Shown in pieces: positions 52,539-62,017 of a stretch of DNA of 64,000 nucleotides. Every line of letters begins with the position of its first letter. Positions within the stretch are counted from its first letter, which is position 1. The notes under the pieces were generated by a model. It saw only the letters and a program-made list of their open reading frames with translations, did not search any database and was not told the origin of the DNA. This DNA comes from Verrucomicrobiia bacterium (GTDB lineage: Bacteria > Verrucomicrobiota > Verrucomicrobiia > JABWAM01), in NCBI GenBank assembly GCA_020849895.1, contig JADZFN010000036.1, positions 1 through 64,000 of the forward strand, in the 5' to 3' direction. The translations under genes were made by a program, and so were the position numbers.

Positions 52539-52976
52539 TCACGATCCCGCAAGCGACTTCCCGAAAATTGCGGGGAGCGCGCGAACGAGCGCCTCGCCGC
52601 CGGGCGCTTCGGAAAGGGCCGCGAGCAGGCGAGGGAGCTCTCTCGCGTCGAACCACAACCCGTGTCCGGACGGGCAGCGATCGAGGCGCAGCGTCTCCGC
52701 GCCGGCGGAGCGTCCAAGTTCCGCGCCGAACTCGACCAGCCGCGCGTCGCAGCGGGGGCAAAGCCTTGCGGAAACGCGCCCTTTTCCGCTGAGGAGCGAC
52801 TTGAAATGGGAAGCCAGCGGGGCGCCCTTGGCCGCGCTCGCGAGTGTTTCGATTTCGCCCGCATCGAGCCAGAACCCCTGGCAGGCGAGGCAATGGTCCA
52901 CCTCGACGCCTTCATAGCGCAGGAGGAACAGCGCGGCGTGGCAGCACGGACAAACGGGGACCATCGCGAAAAGCAT
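52539..52976 (-). CDS. zf-TFIIB-type zinc protein (145 aa)
   Basis: Two zinc-binding repeats of the zf-TFIIB kind: CPCCHAAL...GVEVDHCLACQGFWLDAGEIE and LCPRCDARL...LDRCPSGHGLWFDARELP. In the second, the final CxxC is replaced by CPSGH, so Cys/His coordination is likely. Such proteins are small and of unknown role. The start is ATG 52976 or 52964. It is followed on the same strand by lemA and the protease, suggesting a membrane quality-control cluster. Confidence 0.8.
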   Translation of the reverse strand: MLFAMVPVCPCCHAALFLLRYEGVEVDHCLACQGFWLDAGEIETLASAAKGAPLASHFKSLLSGKGRVSARLCPRCDARLVEFGAELGRSAGAETLRLDRCPSGHGLWFDARELPRLLAALSEAPGGEALVRALPAIFGKSLAGS

Positions 52977-53201
52977 CCTCGCCCTCGCCCGCACTCGACG
53001 TCAAGCGCGCCCTGAATCTTCCGTGGGACGAGGGTGCATGGAGGATGAGCCGGCCTCGTTCAGGAACGGAATGCCGGGACGCCCCAGGCACTCCTCCTGC
53101 ACAACCTCGGATCCCTCCCGGCGGAAGCGGCTGGACCACTCCTGGTCCGACACGCTTGTTCCGCGCCCGTGGAACAGCGCCTCCGAAGGAGGAGGGGCCG
53201 G

Positions 53202-55538
53202 TCACGCCCTGGCGAATTTCCGCGCGAGACACCAAGCCAACAAGGCTTCCTCGCGGGTGAGGACCGTCGTTTCGGAACGCGCGGCATCGAGGAGGGCTTC
53301 GGCGAGCCGAAACCCGTTCAGCAAACGGGAGCGCGTGGGCGCGAGGGCGGCGAGCGTTCGCGCGAGCGCTTCGCCGGTCGGTTTCGCCATCGCTTCCCGC
53401 CAGGAAAATCCTCTTTCGGTTCGCGGGACCTGCGCCACGTCGAGAGTCACGAGCGCGGCCAAAACGAACCCGAGGACCGCCTCCCTCCATCGTCTCGCGA
53501 CATAGGCCTGTTGCGCTTCGCGAAAAAGCTGTTCTGCAATTCGAGACGACCGTTTTTCACGACCGAAACCGGAAACTCGCCGCGACGCGCTCATCGGCGG
53601 ATCCGCCACCGCGCTGCCCGGAACCTTCAGCTCCTGCTGCAGCGCGGAATAGTAGTCCTCGGGCGCTACGGTCATCCGCGCGAGCGCAATTGCCGCCTGC
53701 CAGCGCGGGATCTCGGCGCGGCACGCGCGCAGAAACGCGAGACCCGGCGCCACCGCGGCGTCGTCTTCCGATGCGCACCACGCCTCCAAGGCCGTCGCCC
53801 GGACGATTTCGTTTTCCTCCGGAGAAAGCGCAAGCGACCGCACCTTGGCGAGGGCGGCAGGGTCCTTCAAAACCGCGAGCCCCCGCAGCGCGGGCAGGCG
53901 CAGCGACGGGTCCTCCAGCGCGGCAAGCAGGAAAGGCGTCGCCGTGCGGTCGCCGAGTTCGCCGAGCGCCTCGATCGCCTCCGTCTGGATTTGCAGTTCC
54001 GACGAGGACGCCGCCTCGATCAGCCTTGCCCCGCAGACGGGGTCCCTGACAGCGACGAGCGCCCGCACCGCGCCGCGGCGAACGTTCAAGCTGGGATCGC
54101 GCAACGCACGGAGCAGCGGTTCGCTCGCGATAGAGCTGGGCGACTCCTCGATCCCGCGCACGGCGTCCACACGCACCGATTCCCGAAGGCCTTCTTCCAG
54201 GACGTAGCTGTGGTGGAGCACCTTGAAGGGGTTCGCGTCCATCAGGCGGCGGATCAGCATCGCCGGCGTGGCGCTCGCCGCCTCGCGAAAGCGCAGAGGC
54301 AAAGTCCCGAGAGTCACCAGCCGCAGCATGCCCTCCAGGAAGAAGAGGACTTCGTAGCGACCGAAGGGGAGATCGGCTTCCCAACTTTTCATGGCGACCA
54401 AAAGCCCGCCGCCGATGAGCGGCCCCACGGCGGCGCAGAGGCCGCCCATCCCCTGCATCAGGGAAAGCGCGAGCGACCGCGAGCGGGACGGCGTCACGCG
54501 GAGAAGCAGCGCCATCAGCGCACTTTCGTAGCCCGCACTGAACAATCCCATCCAGACGTAGATCCCCAGAAGCGTCGCGCGGGGATGAGTTTCTCCGAAA
54601 CCGACCACCGAGAACGGCCAGAGGGCGAGTCCGACGCCGCACAGGCGAAGCGTCGCTGCATGTCCGAAACGGTCTCCGAGAAACCCCCAGTAGCGCGCCG
54701 TGATCCAGCGCAGCACCCACATCACGCTCATCGCGAGGGCGAGAAACGATTGCGACACCCCCCGCTCGAGAAAATATAAGACCAGAAAACTGCTCGCGAG
54801 GAAGATGACGGAATTCACCGAACAGAGATAAACGAGGAGGCGGCGGCTGTCGGAGTTTGTGAACACCTGCCTCAACGCGGAGAGTGTGCCGCCCTGAGAT
54901 GGCGGCACGGGCGGTTCGACGATCCGGTTATGGATCGCGACATCCGCCTGGCCGAAGAACGCGCCGATGAAAAACAGCAGGGCATAGGGCCAGAGCGCGC
55001 CGCCGCCGGTGAAGCGGTCCACACCCCATCCGGCCGGGATGGCGAGCACTTGCAGGAGACTGACGAGAGCCGTCCGCCGCGCCCAGAAAGCGCCGGCGCG
55101 ATCTTTCGGCACGAGATCGGCCATCCAGGAGAGCCACATCGGCGAAGACGCCGAACCCAGAGCACTGCTGAGAAAGAAAACGCCGAGAAAGAGGACGACC
55201 GAGGCCGGCGCGCCCAACCCTCCGGCAAGAAGCGGCAGCGCCGCGAGAACCAGCCAGAGCAGCCGATGTATGCTGGCCAGCCAGAACCAGGTCGGGCGTC
55301 GTTCCTTCAAGCGATGAAGGAAGAGCATCATCCCGAATTGCAAACCCAGCCCCAGCATCGGCAGGGTGGTCAACAACGCCACCTCAAACTCCGAGGCGTG
55401 AAGCCGGAGCAGAAACCCGTTGAGGAATTGCGGCGAGACGCAGACCATGAAAACCGCGCAGACGCCGCTTCCGACGATGCTACGCCGCATCCCCTGAGAC
55501 ACCTCCAGCGCGGTGAGGGCCTTGGGCGAATCGTTCAT
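53202..55538 (-). CDS. MFS transporter fused to HEAT repeats (778 aa)
   Basis: Residues ~1-430 form an MFS permease of about 12 helices (LGSASSPMWLSWMADLVPKD, YWGFLGDRFGH in the loop region, MGGLCAAVGPLIGGGLLVA). Residues ~440-640 form HEAT/PBS-lyase-like repeats (LLRALRDPSLNVRRGAVRAL, ALGELGDRTATPFLLAALED). The C-terminal ~140 residues are helical and unassigned. The MFS part resembles small-molecule exporters or sugar permeases of unknown substrate. The HEAT part could be cytosolic and bind a partner. It is 70 bases downstream of a gene for a HEAT lipoprotein. Confidence 0.85.
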   Translation of the reverse strand: MNDSPKALTALEVSQGMRRSIVGSGVCAVFMVCVSPQFLNGFLLRLHASEFEVALLTTLPMLGLGLQFGMMLFLHRLKERRPTWFWLASIHRLLWLVLAALPLLAGGLGAPASVVLFLGVFFLSSALGSASSPMWLSWMADLVPKDRAGAFWARRTALVSLLQVLAIPAGWGVDRFTGGGALWPYALLFFIGAFFGQADVAIHNRIVEPPVPPSQGGTLSALRQVFTNSDSRRLLVYLCSVNSVIFLASSFLVLYFLERGVSQSFLALAMSVMWVLRWITARYWGFLGDRFGHAATLRLCGVGLALWPFSVVGFGETHPRATLLGIYVWMGLFSAGYESALMALLLRVTPSRSRSLALSLMQGMGGLCAAVGPLIGGGLLVAMKSWEADLPFGRYEVLFFLEGMLRLVTLGTLPLRFREAASATPAMLIRRLMDANPFKVLHHSYVLEEGLRESVRVDAVRGIEESPSSIASEPLLRALRDPSLNVRRGAVRALVAVRDPVCGARLIEAASSSELQIQTEAIEALGELGDRTATPFLLAALEDPSLRLPALRGLAVLKDPAALAKVRSLALSPEENEIVRATALEAWCASEDDAAVAPGLAFLRACRAEIPRWQAAIALARMTVAPEDYYSALQQELKVPGSAVADPPMSASRRVSGFGREKRSSRIAEQLFREAQQAYVARRWREAVLGFVLAALVTLDVAQVPRTERGFSWREAMAKPTGEALARTLAALAPTRSRLLNGFRLAEALLDAARSETTVLTREEALLAWCLARKFARA

Positions 55539-55608
55539 GGGGAGGACGGGGCGTTTCGGGCGGCTGCGCGCGAGTCGCGTCCGCGCTCGAAACCGCTTCG
55601 GGAACGGC

Positions 55609-56742
55609 TCAAGGCGCAGGCGTCGCTCCGCCCTTCGTCGGGGTCTTCGCGAGCTCCGTCAGATCGCGGAGAACCAGCCGCGCCGCGTGGCGGAGATTCC
55701 GGTCTTCCCGCGCGTCGAGCGCCATGCGTTCCAGATCGAGACGGGCGTCCGCGTCGCGCAGGATCCGCACCGCCACAAGCGCTTCGAGTCGCACCCTGGG
55801 TTCCGGATCAGCCAGGCGCTTGCGGATCGCCGGCGCGGACGCGCGGTCGTCCAGAGCCGCAAGCCCACTGATCGCGTCGCGCCGCACCGCCCAGTCTTTG
55901 TCGTCAAGCGCGCCGCGAAGCACGGGTACGGCATGCGGATTGCCGAAGCGGGCGATCGCGACCGCGCCGACCACCCGCGCGAAAGCATTGGTCCCTTCGA
56001 GCAGCTCTTCGAGCATCTCCTGCTGGCTCGGTTCGGCGAGCTCGCGCACCCCCCGGGCCGCCACGAAACGGACGTAGCTCTCCTCGTCGGAAAGAAGCGG
56101 GATGAGGCGCGCGACGCCTTCCTGATCCCGGAGTTTGACGAGCGCTTCCGCAGCGTCGGCCCGCACGTTCCAGCTCGGATCGCGCAACGCGACGCGCAAG
56201 AGCTGCGCGGAACGGCGGTCGCGAAGATTGCCGAGCGCGGCGACCGCGGCTCGACGCACTTCCACGACGGAATCTTCGAGCAGGGGAACCAGTGCGGCGG
56301 CCATCGAAACGTCCCCGAGCGACCCGAGAAGCTGGGCGGCGCCCCTGCGCACCCGGGGGTCGTCGTGGCGGAGCGCCGAATTCAAAAAGTGTTTCTTCGG
56401 GAAGGCGCGGGCCAGGATTGCTAGCTCCTGCCGCGCGAGATCGAGCCGCTCCACTTCGAGGAGCACTGCCAGTCGCGCTTCGCGCAGCCTGGCGTCCTTC
56501 GGATGAGCCGCCACCGCCTCGTTGAGGGTTTTCAACGCGTTTTCGTATTCACGAGCTTCGGAGAAGGCTTCCGCGGCTTGAATCGCTTTCCGGGAAGCCG
56601 AAGATCCGCACCCCATCGCGCCCAACGCGAGCGCGCCGACAAGGAGCATCGAAAGGGCGGAGCGAAACCGAGGCGACCCAGCGGACCGCTCGCGCGATGG
56701 AACGAACGTTGGCTTCCCACGTTCGCTTTCGTTCAGGACCAT
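55609..56742 (-). CDS. HEAT-repeat lipoprotein (377 aa)
   Basis: A lipobox LGAMGC places a lipidated Cys at residue 45 after the helix MLLVGALAL. A TPR-like pair (~55-100: AREYENALKTLNEAVAAHP) follows, then about seven HEAT/PBS-lyase-like repeats (LGSLGDVSMAAALVPLLED, DDKDWAVRRDAISGLAALDD). It should sit on the outer face of a membrane as a protein-binding scaffold. I start at ATG 56742, since the upstream frame overlaps the previous gene. It precedes the MFS-HEAT gene. Confidence 0.82.
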   Translation of the reverse strand: MVLNESERGKPTFVPSRERSAGSPRFRSALSMLLVGALALGAMGCGSSASRKAIQAAEAFSEAREYENALKTLNEAVAAHPKDARLREARLAVLLEVERLDLARQELAILARAFPKKHFLNSALRHDDPRVRRGAAQLLGSLGDVSMAAALVPLLEDSVVEVRRAAVAALGNLRDRRSAQLLRVALRDPSWNVRADAAEALVKLRDQEGVARLIPLLSDEESYVRFVAARGVRELAEPSQQEMLEELLEGTNAFARVVGAVAIARFGNPHAVPVLRGALDDKDWAVRRDAISGLAALDDRASAPAIRKRLADPEPRVRLEALVAVRILRDADARLDLERMALDAREDRNLRHAARLVLRDLTELAKTPTKGGATPAP

Positions 56743-56827
56743 GTCGGGGATGCCCAGCGGATAATGAGTCCGATTCAGAAGGCCATCGAGCGACACCCCG
56801 TTCGAGTGCGGCCCGACTTCTCCGCGC

Positions 56828-57226
56828 TTACAATCGCCTCTTCCGGTCGTTGGGATAGCGGCGCTCATTGATGGCCCAAGTGCACCATGCGAAGGCAGAA
56901 AGGATGATCAAACGGTTAAGGGCATTCCAAAGGAGGGTCCCCTTGGTCAAACCAACCGGAACCCCGAAAACAAAGATCACCGGCCAGAGCAGCGCGCTGA
57001 ACAGGGCCATGCCGAAACCGGCGCGCCGACCACTGAACCATGTCACGAGGAGGATCGGGATCAGGTAAAAACAGGTGAAGTGGACCTCGATCCCTGTGGC
57101 GTAGTCTCCAAGGGCAATCGCGAACAGCAGGATGGCACCGAACGCCTGCATCACTCTGCGATTCATGCCGTTCGAGGTCTGGCCAATTTCGAGGCGTTCG
57201 GAGAGAGGATCAAACACCATGCTCAC
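56828..57226 (-). CDS. Orphan sensor-type membrane protein (132 aa)
   Basis: Four membrane segments after residue ~27, with FYLIPILLVTWFSGRRAGFG and LLWNALNRLIILSAFAW. This is the pattern of the membrane input domain that precedes histidine kinase or GGDEF domains, but the protein ends right after it. It may be a truncated sensor or a stand-alone unit. The start is GTG 57226 or ATG 57220. A 17-base tandem repeat lies just upstream. Confidence 0.65.
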   Translation of the reverse strand: MSMVFDPLSERLEIGQTSNGMNRRVMQAFGAILLFAIALGDYATGIEVHFTCFYLIPILLVTWFSGRRAGFGMALFSALLWPVIFVFGVPVGLTKGTLLWNALNRLIILSAFAWCTWAINERRYPNDRKRRL

Positions 57227-57246
57227 ACTGGAAGCATGAAAGAGAT

Positions 57247-57280
57247 GGCGTCGCCCGTCAATAGGCGTCGTCCGTCAATA
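57247..57280. repeat. Two-copy 17-bp tandem repeat
   Basis: GGCGTCGCCCGTCAATA and GGCGTCGTCCGTCAATA, adjacent and differing at one base, 20 to 54 bases upstream of the small membrane gene. On the minus strand each copy holds a TTGACGG -35-like box, so it may be a duplicated promoter or operator. Confidence 0.6.
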
Positions 57281-57402
57281 AAAAGCCATTGCCTTCGCTC
57301 CAACCGCTCATCCAACTGGACTTCGGCGCTGCGAGAAACGACCGCAAGCCTCTCGCGCGTGCGATCCACGCGTTTTTTCGGAAAACAATTGAAAATACGC
57401 TC

Positions 57403-58566
57403 TCAAACGAACGCGGCGATCGTCTCGACCACGTCGCGGATTTCCCTTTCCGTCAGCTCGGGAAAAATCGGCAGCGCCAGCGTCGAGGCAGCCGCCTTCT
57501 CGGCCCGGGGCAGGTCGCCCGCCTGATACCCCCACGCGGCGAAACATTTCTGCAGATGGAGCGGCACAGGATAATAAATCTCCGTTCCCACTCCGGCCTT
57601 TTGGAGGTGTGCGCGCAAACGGTCGCGCATCTCGAGCGCGCGCGTGCGGATCACGAACTGGTTGAAGACGTGCCGCGTCCGGCGCGTTTCAGGAAGAAGG
57701 ATCGGTTTCCGATCATCCTCCTCGGAAGCTCCCGAAGCGCGCGCCGACGGCTTCGCGGCAAGACCCGCCTCGACAAAAAGCTTCGTATAGAGCGCCGCAT
57801 TGCGCGCACGTGCCGACGCCCATCCGTCGAGATGACGAAGCTTCACGCGCAGGAGCGCCGCCTGAATCGTGTCGAGGCGCGAGTTCACCCCGAGCAGGTG
57901 GTGATGATACTTCGGCTTCGCCCCATGCACGCGCAGCACCCGGAGCTTCTCGGCGAGGGCGTCGTCATGGGCCGTAAGCAGGCCGCCGTCCCCGAATCCA
58001 CCGAGGTTCTTGGAGGGAAAAAAGCTGAAACAGCCGAGGTCGCCGAAGCCCCCCACGGGACGCCCGAGATCGCTCGCGCCGATCGCCTGGGCCGCGTCTT
58101 CGATCACGCGAATCCCGCGCCGCTTCGCCTCGCTGAGCCAGGGCGTCATGTCCGCCGCCTGGCCGTAAAGATGGACGGGGAGGATCGCTTTTGTCCGCGG
58201 GGTGATCCTTTTTTTCACCTCCTCCGGGTCGAGGTTGTAATCGTCCAACGAAATGTCGGCGAACACCGCTTTCGCCCCGACCCGTGCGATGCAGCTCGCC
58301 GTCGCGAAGAAGCTATACGGCGTGGTGATCACCTCGTCGCCGGGCCCGATCTCGAACGCCATGAGCGCCAACAGAAGCGCGTCCGAGCCGCTCGCGCAGG
58401 AAATCGCATGTTTCGCTCCGCAATGCGGCGCGACCTCTTTTTCGAACTCTGCCACCTCCGGACCGAGGATGAACTTGCCGTGGCGTAGAACTGCGTTGAA
58501 GGCCTCGCGGAGTTCGGTTTCGATGGCGCGATGTTGACGGCTCAGGTCGAGAAGCGGAACGTTCAT
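57403..58566 (-). CDS. DegT/DnrJ/EryC1/StrS sugar aminotransferase (387 aa)
   Basis: A PLP-dependent transaminase of nucleotide-sugar pathways. Start motif VPLLDLSRQH, then GSDALLLALMA, TPYSFFATASC, PVHLYGQAADM, VIEDAAQAIGA and FFPSKNLGG with the PLP lysine K186. It likely makes an amino sugar for a surface glycan. The sugar itself cannot be read. The start is ATG 58566 and the gene is divergent from thiD with 70 bases between them. Confidence 0.92.
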   Translation of the reverse strand: MNVPLLDLSRQHRAIETELREAFNAVLRHGKFILGPEVAEFEKEVAPHCGAKHAISCASGSDALLLALMAFEIGPGDEVITTPYSFFATASCIARVGAKAVFADISLDDYNLDPEEVKKRITPRTKAILPVHLYGQAADMTPWLSEAKRRGIRVIEDAAQAIGASDLGRPVGGFGDLGCFSFFPSKNLGGFGDGGLLTAHDDALAEKLRVLRVHGAKPKYHHHLLGVNSRLDTIQAALLRVKLRHLDGWASARARNAALYTKLFVEAGLAAKPSARASGASEEDDRKPILLPETRRTRHVFNQFVIRTRALEMRDRLRAHLQKAGVGTEIYYPVPLHLQKCFAAWGYQAGDLPRAEKAAASTLALPIFPELTEREIRDVVETIAAFV

Positions 58567-58636
58567 GGAGTTGCCGGCGATCCTGAAGCTTGTGCGACCC
58601 GTTTCAAATCCTGAAATTCGCTGAATTTCCCCCCCC

Positions 58637-59482
58637 ATGCGACGCCCTCCAAACGCCCCAACCTCACGCCCTCCGACGGCGCTGACCGTCGCCGGATCCG
58701 ATTGCAGCGGCGGCGCCGGAATCGAAGCCGACCTCAAGACCTTCGCCGCCCACGGCGTCTACGGCATGGCGGCCGTCACCTGCGTCGTCGCCGAAACCCC
58801 GTGCCGCGTCGTTTCCATCCAACCGGTCCGCTCTGAAATCGTCGCCGAACAGACGGCCTGTTGCCTCGGCGGGCTTCGCGACGTCGCCGTGAAGACCGGG
58901 ATGCTCTATTCCGCCGCCATCATCCGCGCCGTCGCTCGCGCCATCGGCGCCCATCGGACGGCGATCCGCCATCTCGCGGTGGACCCCGTGATGGTCGCCA
59001 CGAGCGGCGCGCGCCTTTTGCGCGAAGACGCGATCCGCGCGCTGCAGGACTTCCTCGCCGAGCGAGCCGATCTCGTAACGCCCAACCTCGACGAAGCGGC
59101 GATCCTCGACGACGGTCGCCGCCCCGAATCCCGCGCGGAAATGGAGGCCGCGGCCGGACGGATTGCCGCACGCTACGGATGCGCCGTCCTCATGAAGGGG
59201 GGGCACCTCCGCCGCACGCGTTCCGCACCAGATTTTTTCACCGACGGCACGAACGGCTTTTGGATGGAGACGCGCCGCATCCGCGGGATCGCGACCCACG
59301 GAACCGGTTGCACCTTTTCCGCCGCAGTCACCGCCCATCTCGCCCTCGGCCGATCCCTCCCCGTCGCCGTCCGCTGCGCCAAACGCTTCCTCACTTCCGC
59401 GATCCGCCGCTCCTGCCGCTTGGGCCCTTGGATGGCGCTCAATCATCTGCAGGGAACGGCGAGACGCCTCGACAGGCCCTGA
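58637..59482 (+). CDS. thiD: Hydroxymethylpyrimidine/phosphomethylpyrimidine kinase
   Basis: Phosphorylates HMP and HMP-P for thiamine synthesis. The ribokinase-fold motifs are VAGSDCSGGAGIEADLKTF, AVTCVVAET, VDPVMVATSG, TPNLDEAAIL, AVLMKGGH and THGTGCTFSAAV (catalytic Asp replaced by the family's conserved Cys region). 281 residues, slightly longer than usual at the N-terminus. It ends 12 bases before the convergent acyltransferase gene. Confidence 0.94.
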   Translation: MRRPPNAPTSRPPTALTVAGSDCSGGAGIEADLKTFAAHGVYGMAAVTCVVAETPCRVVSIQPVRSEIVAEQTACCLGGLRDVAVKTGMLYSAAIIRAVARAIGAHRTAIRHLAVDPVMVATSGARLLREDAIRALQDFLAERADLVTPNLDEAAILDDGRRPESRAEMEAAAGRIAARYGCAVLMKGGHLRRTRSAPDFFTDGTNGFWMETRRIRGIATHGTGCTFSAAVTAHLALGRSLPVAVRCAKRFLTSAIRRSCRLGPWMALNHLQGTARRLDRP

Positions 59483-59494
59483 GAGGAAAGACCC

Positions 59495-60088
59495 CTATCC
59501 CTTGCCGGCCGGAAGATGCTTCACCACGCGCGACGGATTTCCGGCGACGACAACGTTTGCGGGGACGTCGCGCGAGACGACGGCGGCAGCGCCCACCACG
59601 GAGTTGTCTCCAATCGTGACGCCTTTCAAAACGATGGCGCCCATTCCGATCCAGACGTTGTTTCCGATGCGCACGGGGCGGGTCGGGATCGGAGGACGTT
59701 CGCCCTTGGCGAAATAAGGGTTCATCAACTCCGCGTCCCGTCGCCGCGCCGCAGGATCGAGTGGATGGAAATCGGAATCGGCGATGCCGACGTTCCACGA
59801 AATGAGACAGTGGGTCCCGATGGAAATCTCCTCTTCGCACATGATCAGCGCGCCGTTGAGCAGGGTGTGATCGCCGATGGAACAAAACCCCTCTCCTTTC
59901 ACGGCGAACGAACAGCCGGCGAAGACGGAACACCAGTTGCCGATCCGCACCGCGGGCGACCGTCGGGATTTGCAAAAGCGGAAGACTTGCGCCGTCTCGA
60001 GCCAAAGCCCTTCGCCGAACTCCACGTTCGGAGGAACCTCGCCCTGAAACCAATCGTCGGGCACCTTGCGATTCACCACGTTGCCGGG
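59495..60088 (-). CDS. Left-handed beta-helix acyltransferase (197 aa)
   Basis: Hexapeptide repeats (IGNWCSVFAGC, IGDHTLLNGAL, IGTHCLISWN, then VWIGMGAIVLKGVTIGDNSV) define the helix. The active-site His lies in DSDFHPLD, as in the maltose/galactoside acetyltransferase family, and the VVAGNPSRVVK end is typical. It would acetylate a sugar. I start at ATG 60088. The longer frame is not supported. Confidence 0.86.
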   Translation of the reverse strand, partial: PGNVVNRKVPDDWFQGEVPPNVEFGEGLWLETAQVFRFCKSRRSPAVRIGNWCSVFAGCSFAVKGEGFCSIGDHTLLNGALIMCEEEISIGTHCLISWNVGIADSDFHPLDPAARRRDAELMNPYFAKGERPPIPTRPVRIGNNVWIGMGAIVLKGVTIGDNSVVGAAAVVSRDVPANVVVAGNPSRVVKHLPAGKG

Positions 60089-60179
60089 CATGGAGAGAGC
60101 GTAGCGGGAAATGCGCCTTCGCCAACACGAATTTCGCAGCCACGGCATTCGATCTCCGGCGAGACGCCTCGCGCGAGGA

Positions 60180-61853
60180 TCACCGTTGCAAGCTGCCGAT
60201 CGCGGCGAGCCGGGCCGCGGGGTCCGCTTCTTTTCCGAGGTCGCGCACCGCGCAGGGCAGACGTTCGGTCCAGTTGCTCTCGCTCATCGGCCCGGGCGCG
60301 TTGAAGCGCTGCTTGAGCCCGAGAAGATCGGTGATCATGAACGCCGCGAGCCAGCTCGGGCTTCCGAGCAGCTTCCGGCAAAAGGCGGCCTGCAGTTCCG
60401 ACGCGAGCGTCGGCGGCAGGTCGCGTTTCCCCCACCCCGCCCAGTCCGCGGCCCGGCGCGCCTCGAGGGCGCCCTTCGGGTCGCACGCCCATTTTTCCCA
60501 CAGTGCCGCCAACGGCTCGTGGTCGTGAGTCGCGAACGTCGCCACCGACAAGGGGGGATAGGATTCCGCGGGAGTCCATGCGCCATCCGTCATGCGCTCG
60601 AAGAGCGGGATCTTGAACCCGGGGATTGCGAGCGAAGCGAGCGACGGGCGAACGTAGTCGGGCACAAAACCGAGGTCCTCGGCCACCACACCGCTCTCTC
60701 CCGCGGCTTCAAGAACCGTTCGCAGCCATGCTTCGCCATGGAGGCGATTCGACGCCCGCGACTCTTCGCGTTCGTCGCTTTCGGGCCAGAAGCGCGGCAG
60801 GTCTCCCGCTTTCGCCTTCGCCTGTTCGAGGTCGAGGTGGACATAGTCGCCGTTCTCCTGCGGCGGCCACGGAAAGGCATAGACGCGGTAGAACCCCAGC
60901 ACGTGGTCCACGCGAAAGAGGTCGAAGATTCGCGCGGTGGCCGCCACGCGCCGGCGCCACCATGCGCCGCCGTCTTCTCTCATCCGGTCCCAGCGATAGA
61001 GAGGGACACCCCAGTTCTGGCCCCACTTCTCCGTGAACAGGTCCGGCTTGAAGAAGGTCTCGGGCGGCGCGCCGCACGACCACCGCAAATCGAACAGCGC
61101 GCGCTCCGCCCAGACGTCCGCGCTGCAACGCCCGATCCCGAAAGGGATGTCGCCCATCAGGGCCACGCCGCGCCGCCGCGCGTGCCCCCGCGCCGCCGTC
61201 CACTGGCGGAAAGCCACCCACTGCACCCACGCGTGGAAGCGCGCTTCCCGGACGAATTCCGCGCGCGCCTTCGTCGGAAGGGCCGCCACCCAGGCGCGCG
61301 CCGACTCCGGCGTGCGGTGGACTTCGGGCCAGGATTCCCACAGCGCCCCGCACCCGTTTCTTCCCATGAGCGCGCGAAACAAGGCGTAATCACCCAGCCA
61401 TGAGGATTCCGCCTTAACGAACGCCTCGAAAGCCGCGGACTTCGCCGTTTTCCCTTTTCCCTCCTCCGTCGAAGCGTCGAAGGCCGCGCGCAACAACCGT
61501 TGCTTGAGCGCTTTCACCTCCCGATAGCGCACCGGACCCTCCGTCAACGCCTCCACCTCTCCTTTCTTCAGGTTGCGCAGCCGATCGCGTCGGGTGAGCT
61601 CGGGAAGAGCTTCCGGCGAGAGATCGAGCGCCGTAGGATCCAACGCGATCGAACTGATGGCGTTGTACGGGCTATGGTCGTCGCCCGTCTCGTGGATCGG
61701 CAGAAGCTGAAGCACGCCGATCCCGCGCTCCGCACACCAATCCGTCATCTCCCGCACGGCGCCGACATCGCCGATTCCGAGATCGTGGCGTCCTCGCAAC
61801 GCAAAAACGGGCACGAGGACGCCGGTGAGCCTGCGTTCGATGCGGAGGGGCAT
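60180..61853 (-). CDS. malQ: 4-alpha-glucanotransferase (GH77)
   Basis: 557 residues from ATG 61853. Transfers maltooligosaccharide chains in starch/glycogen use. Motifs: LGIGDVGAVREMTDW, LLPIHETGDDHSPYNA, DLFRVDHVLGFYRVYAFP (nucleophile Asp), VAEDLGFVP (acid/base Glu) and FATHDHEPLA (stabilising Asp). It resembles the GH77 family throughout. It is downstream of the barrel-type glycosidase gene by 164 bases. Confidence 0.95.
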   Translation of the reverse strand: MPLRIERRLTGVLVPVFALRGRHDLGIGDVGAVREMTDWCAERGIGVLQLLPIHETGDDHSPYNAISSIALDPTALDLSPEALPELTRRDRLRNLKKGEVEALTEGPVRYREVKALKQRLLRAAFDASTEEGKGKTAKSAAFEAFVKAESSWLGDYALFRALMGRNGCGALWESWPEVHRTPESARAWVAALPTKARAEFVREARFHAWVQWVAFRQWTAARGHARRRGVALMGDIPFGIGRCSADVWAERALFDLRWSCGAPPETFFKPDLFTEKWGQNWGVPLYRWDRMREDGGAWWRRRVAATARIFDLFRVDHVLGFYRVYAFPWPPQENGDYVHLDLEQAKAKAGDLPRFWPESDEREESRASNRLHGEAWLRTVLEAAGESGVVAEDLGFVPDYVRPSLASLAIPGFKIPLFERMTDGAWTPAESYPPLSVATFATHDHEPLAALWEKWACDPKGALEARRAADWAGWGKRDLPPTLASELQAAFCRKLLGSPSWLAAFMITDLLGLKQRFNAPGPMSESNWTERLPCAVRDLGKEADPAARLAAIGSLQR

Positions 61854-62017
61854 CCCTTTCGTGGAGCAGTTTTTCGAGACCGGAGCAAGGGCGGGATGGG
61901 CGTCGCCGCTCGTTCGAGGCGCATCTCGCAGGTCAACCTCGCGCCCCACGACAGCGATCTCCCGCGCCGCATCCCTGATCTCAGGGCCCGCCCGACATGA
62001 GCCGGCGAAGCCGGCCA

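Noticed and set aside
53169-54779. 536-residue plus-strand frame opposite the MFS-HEAT gene
   Set aside because: Antisense shadow with His/Arg-rich sequence and no family motif.
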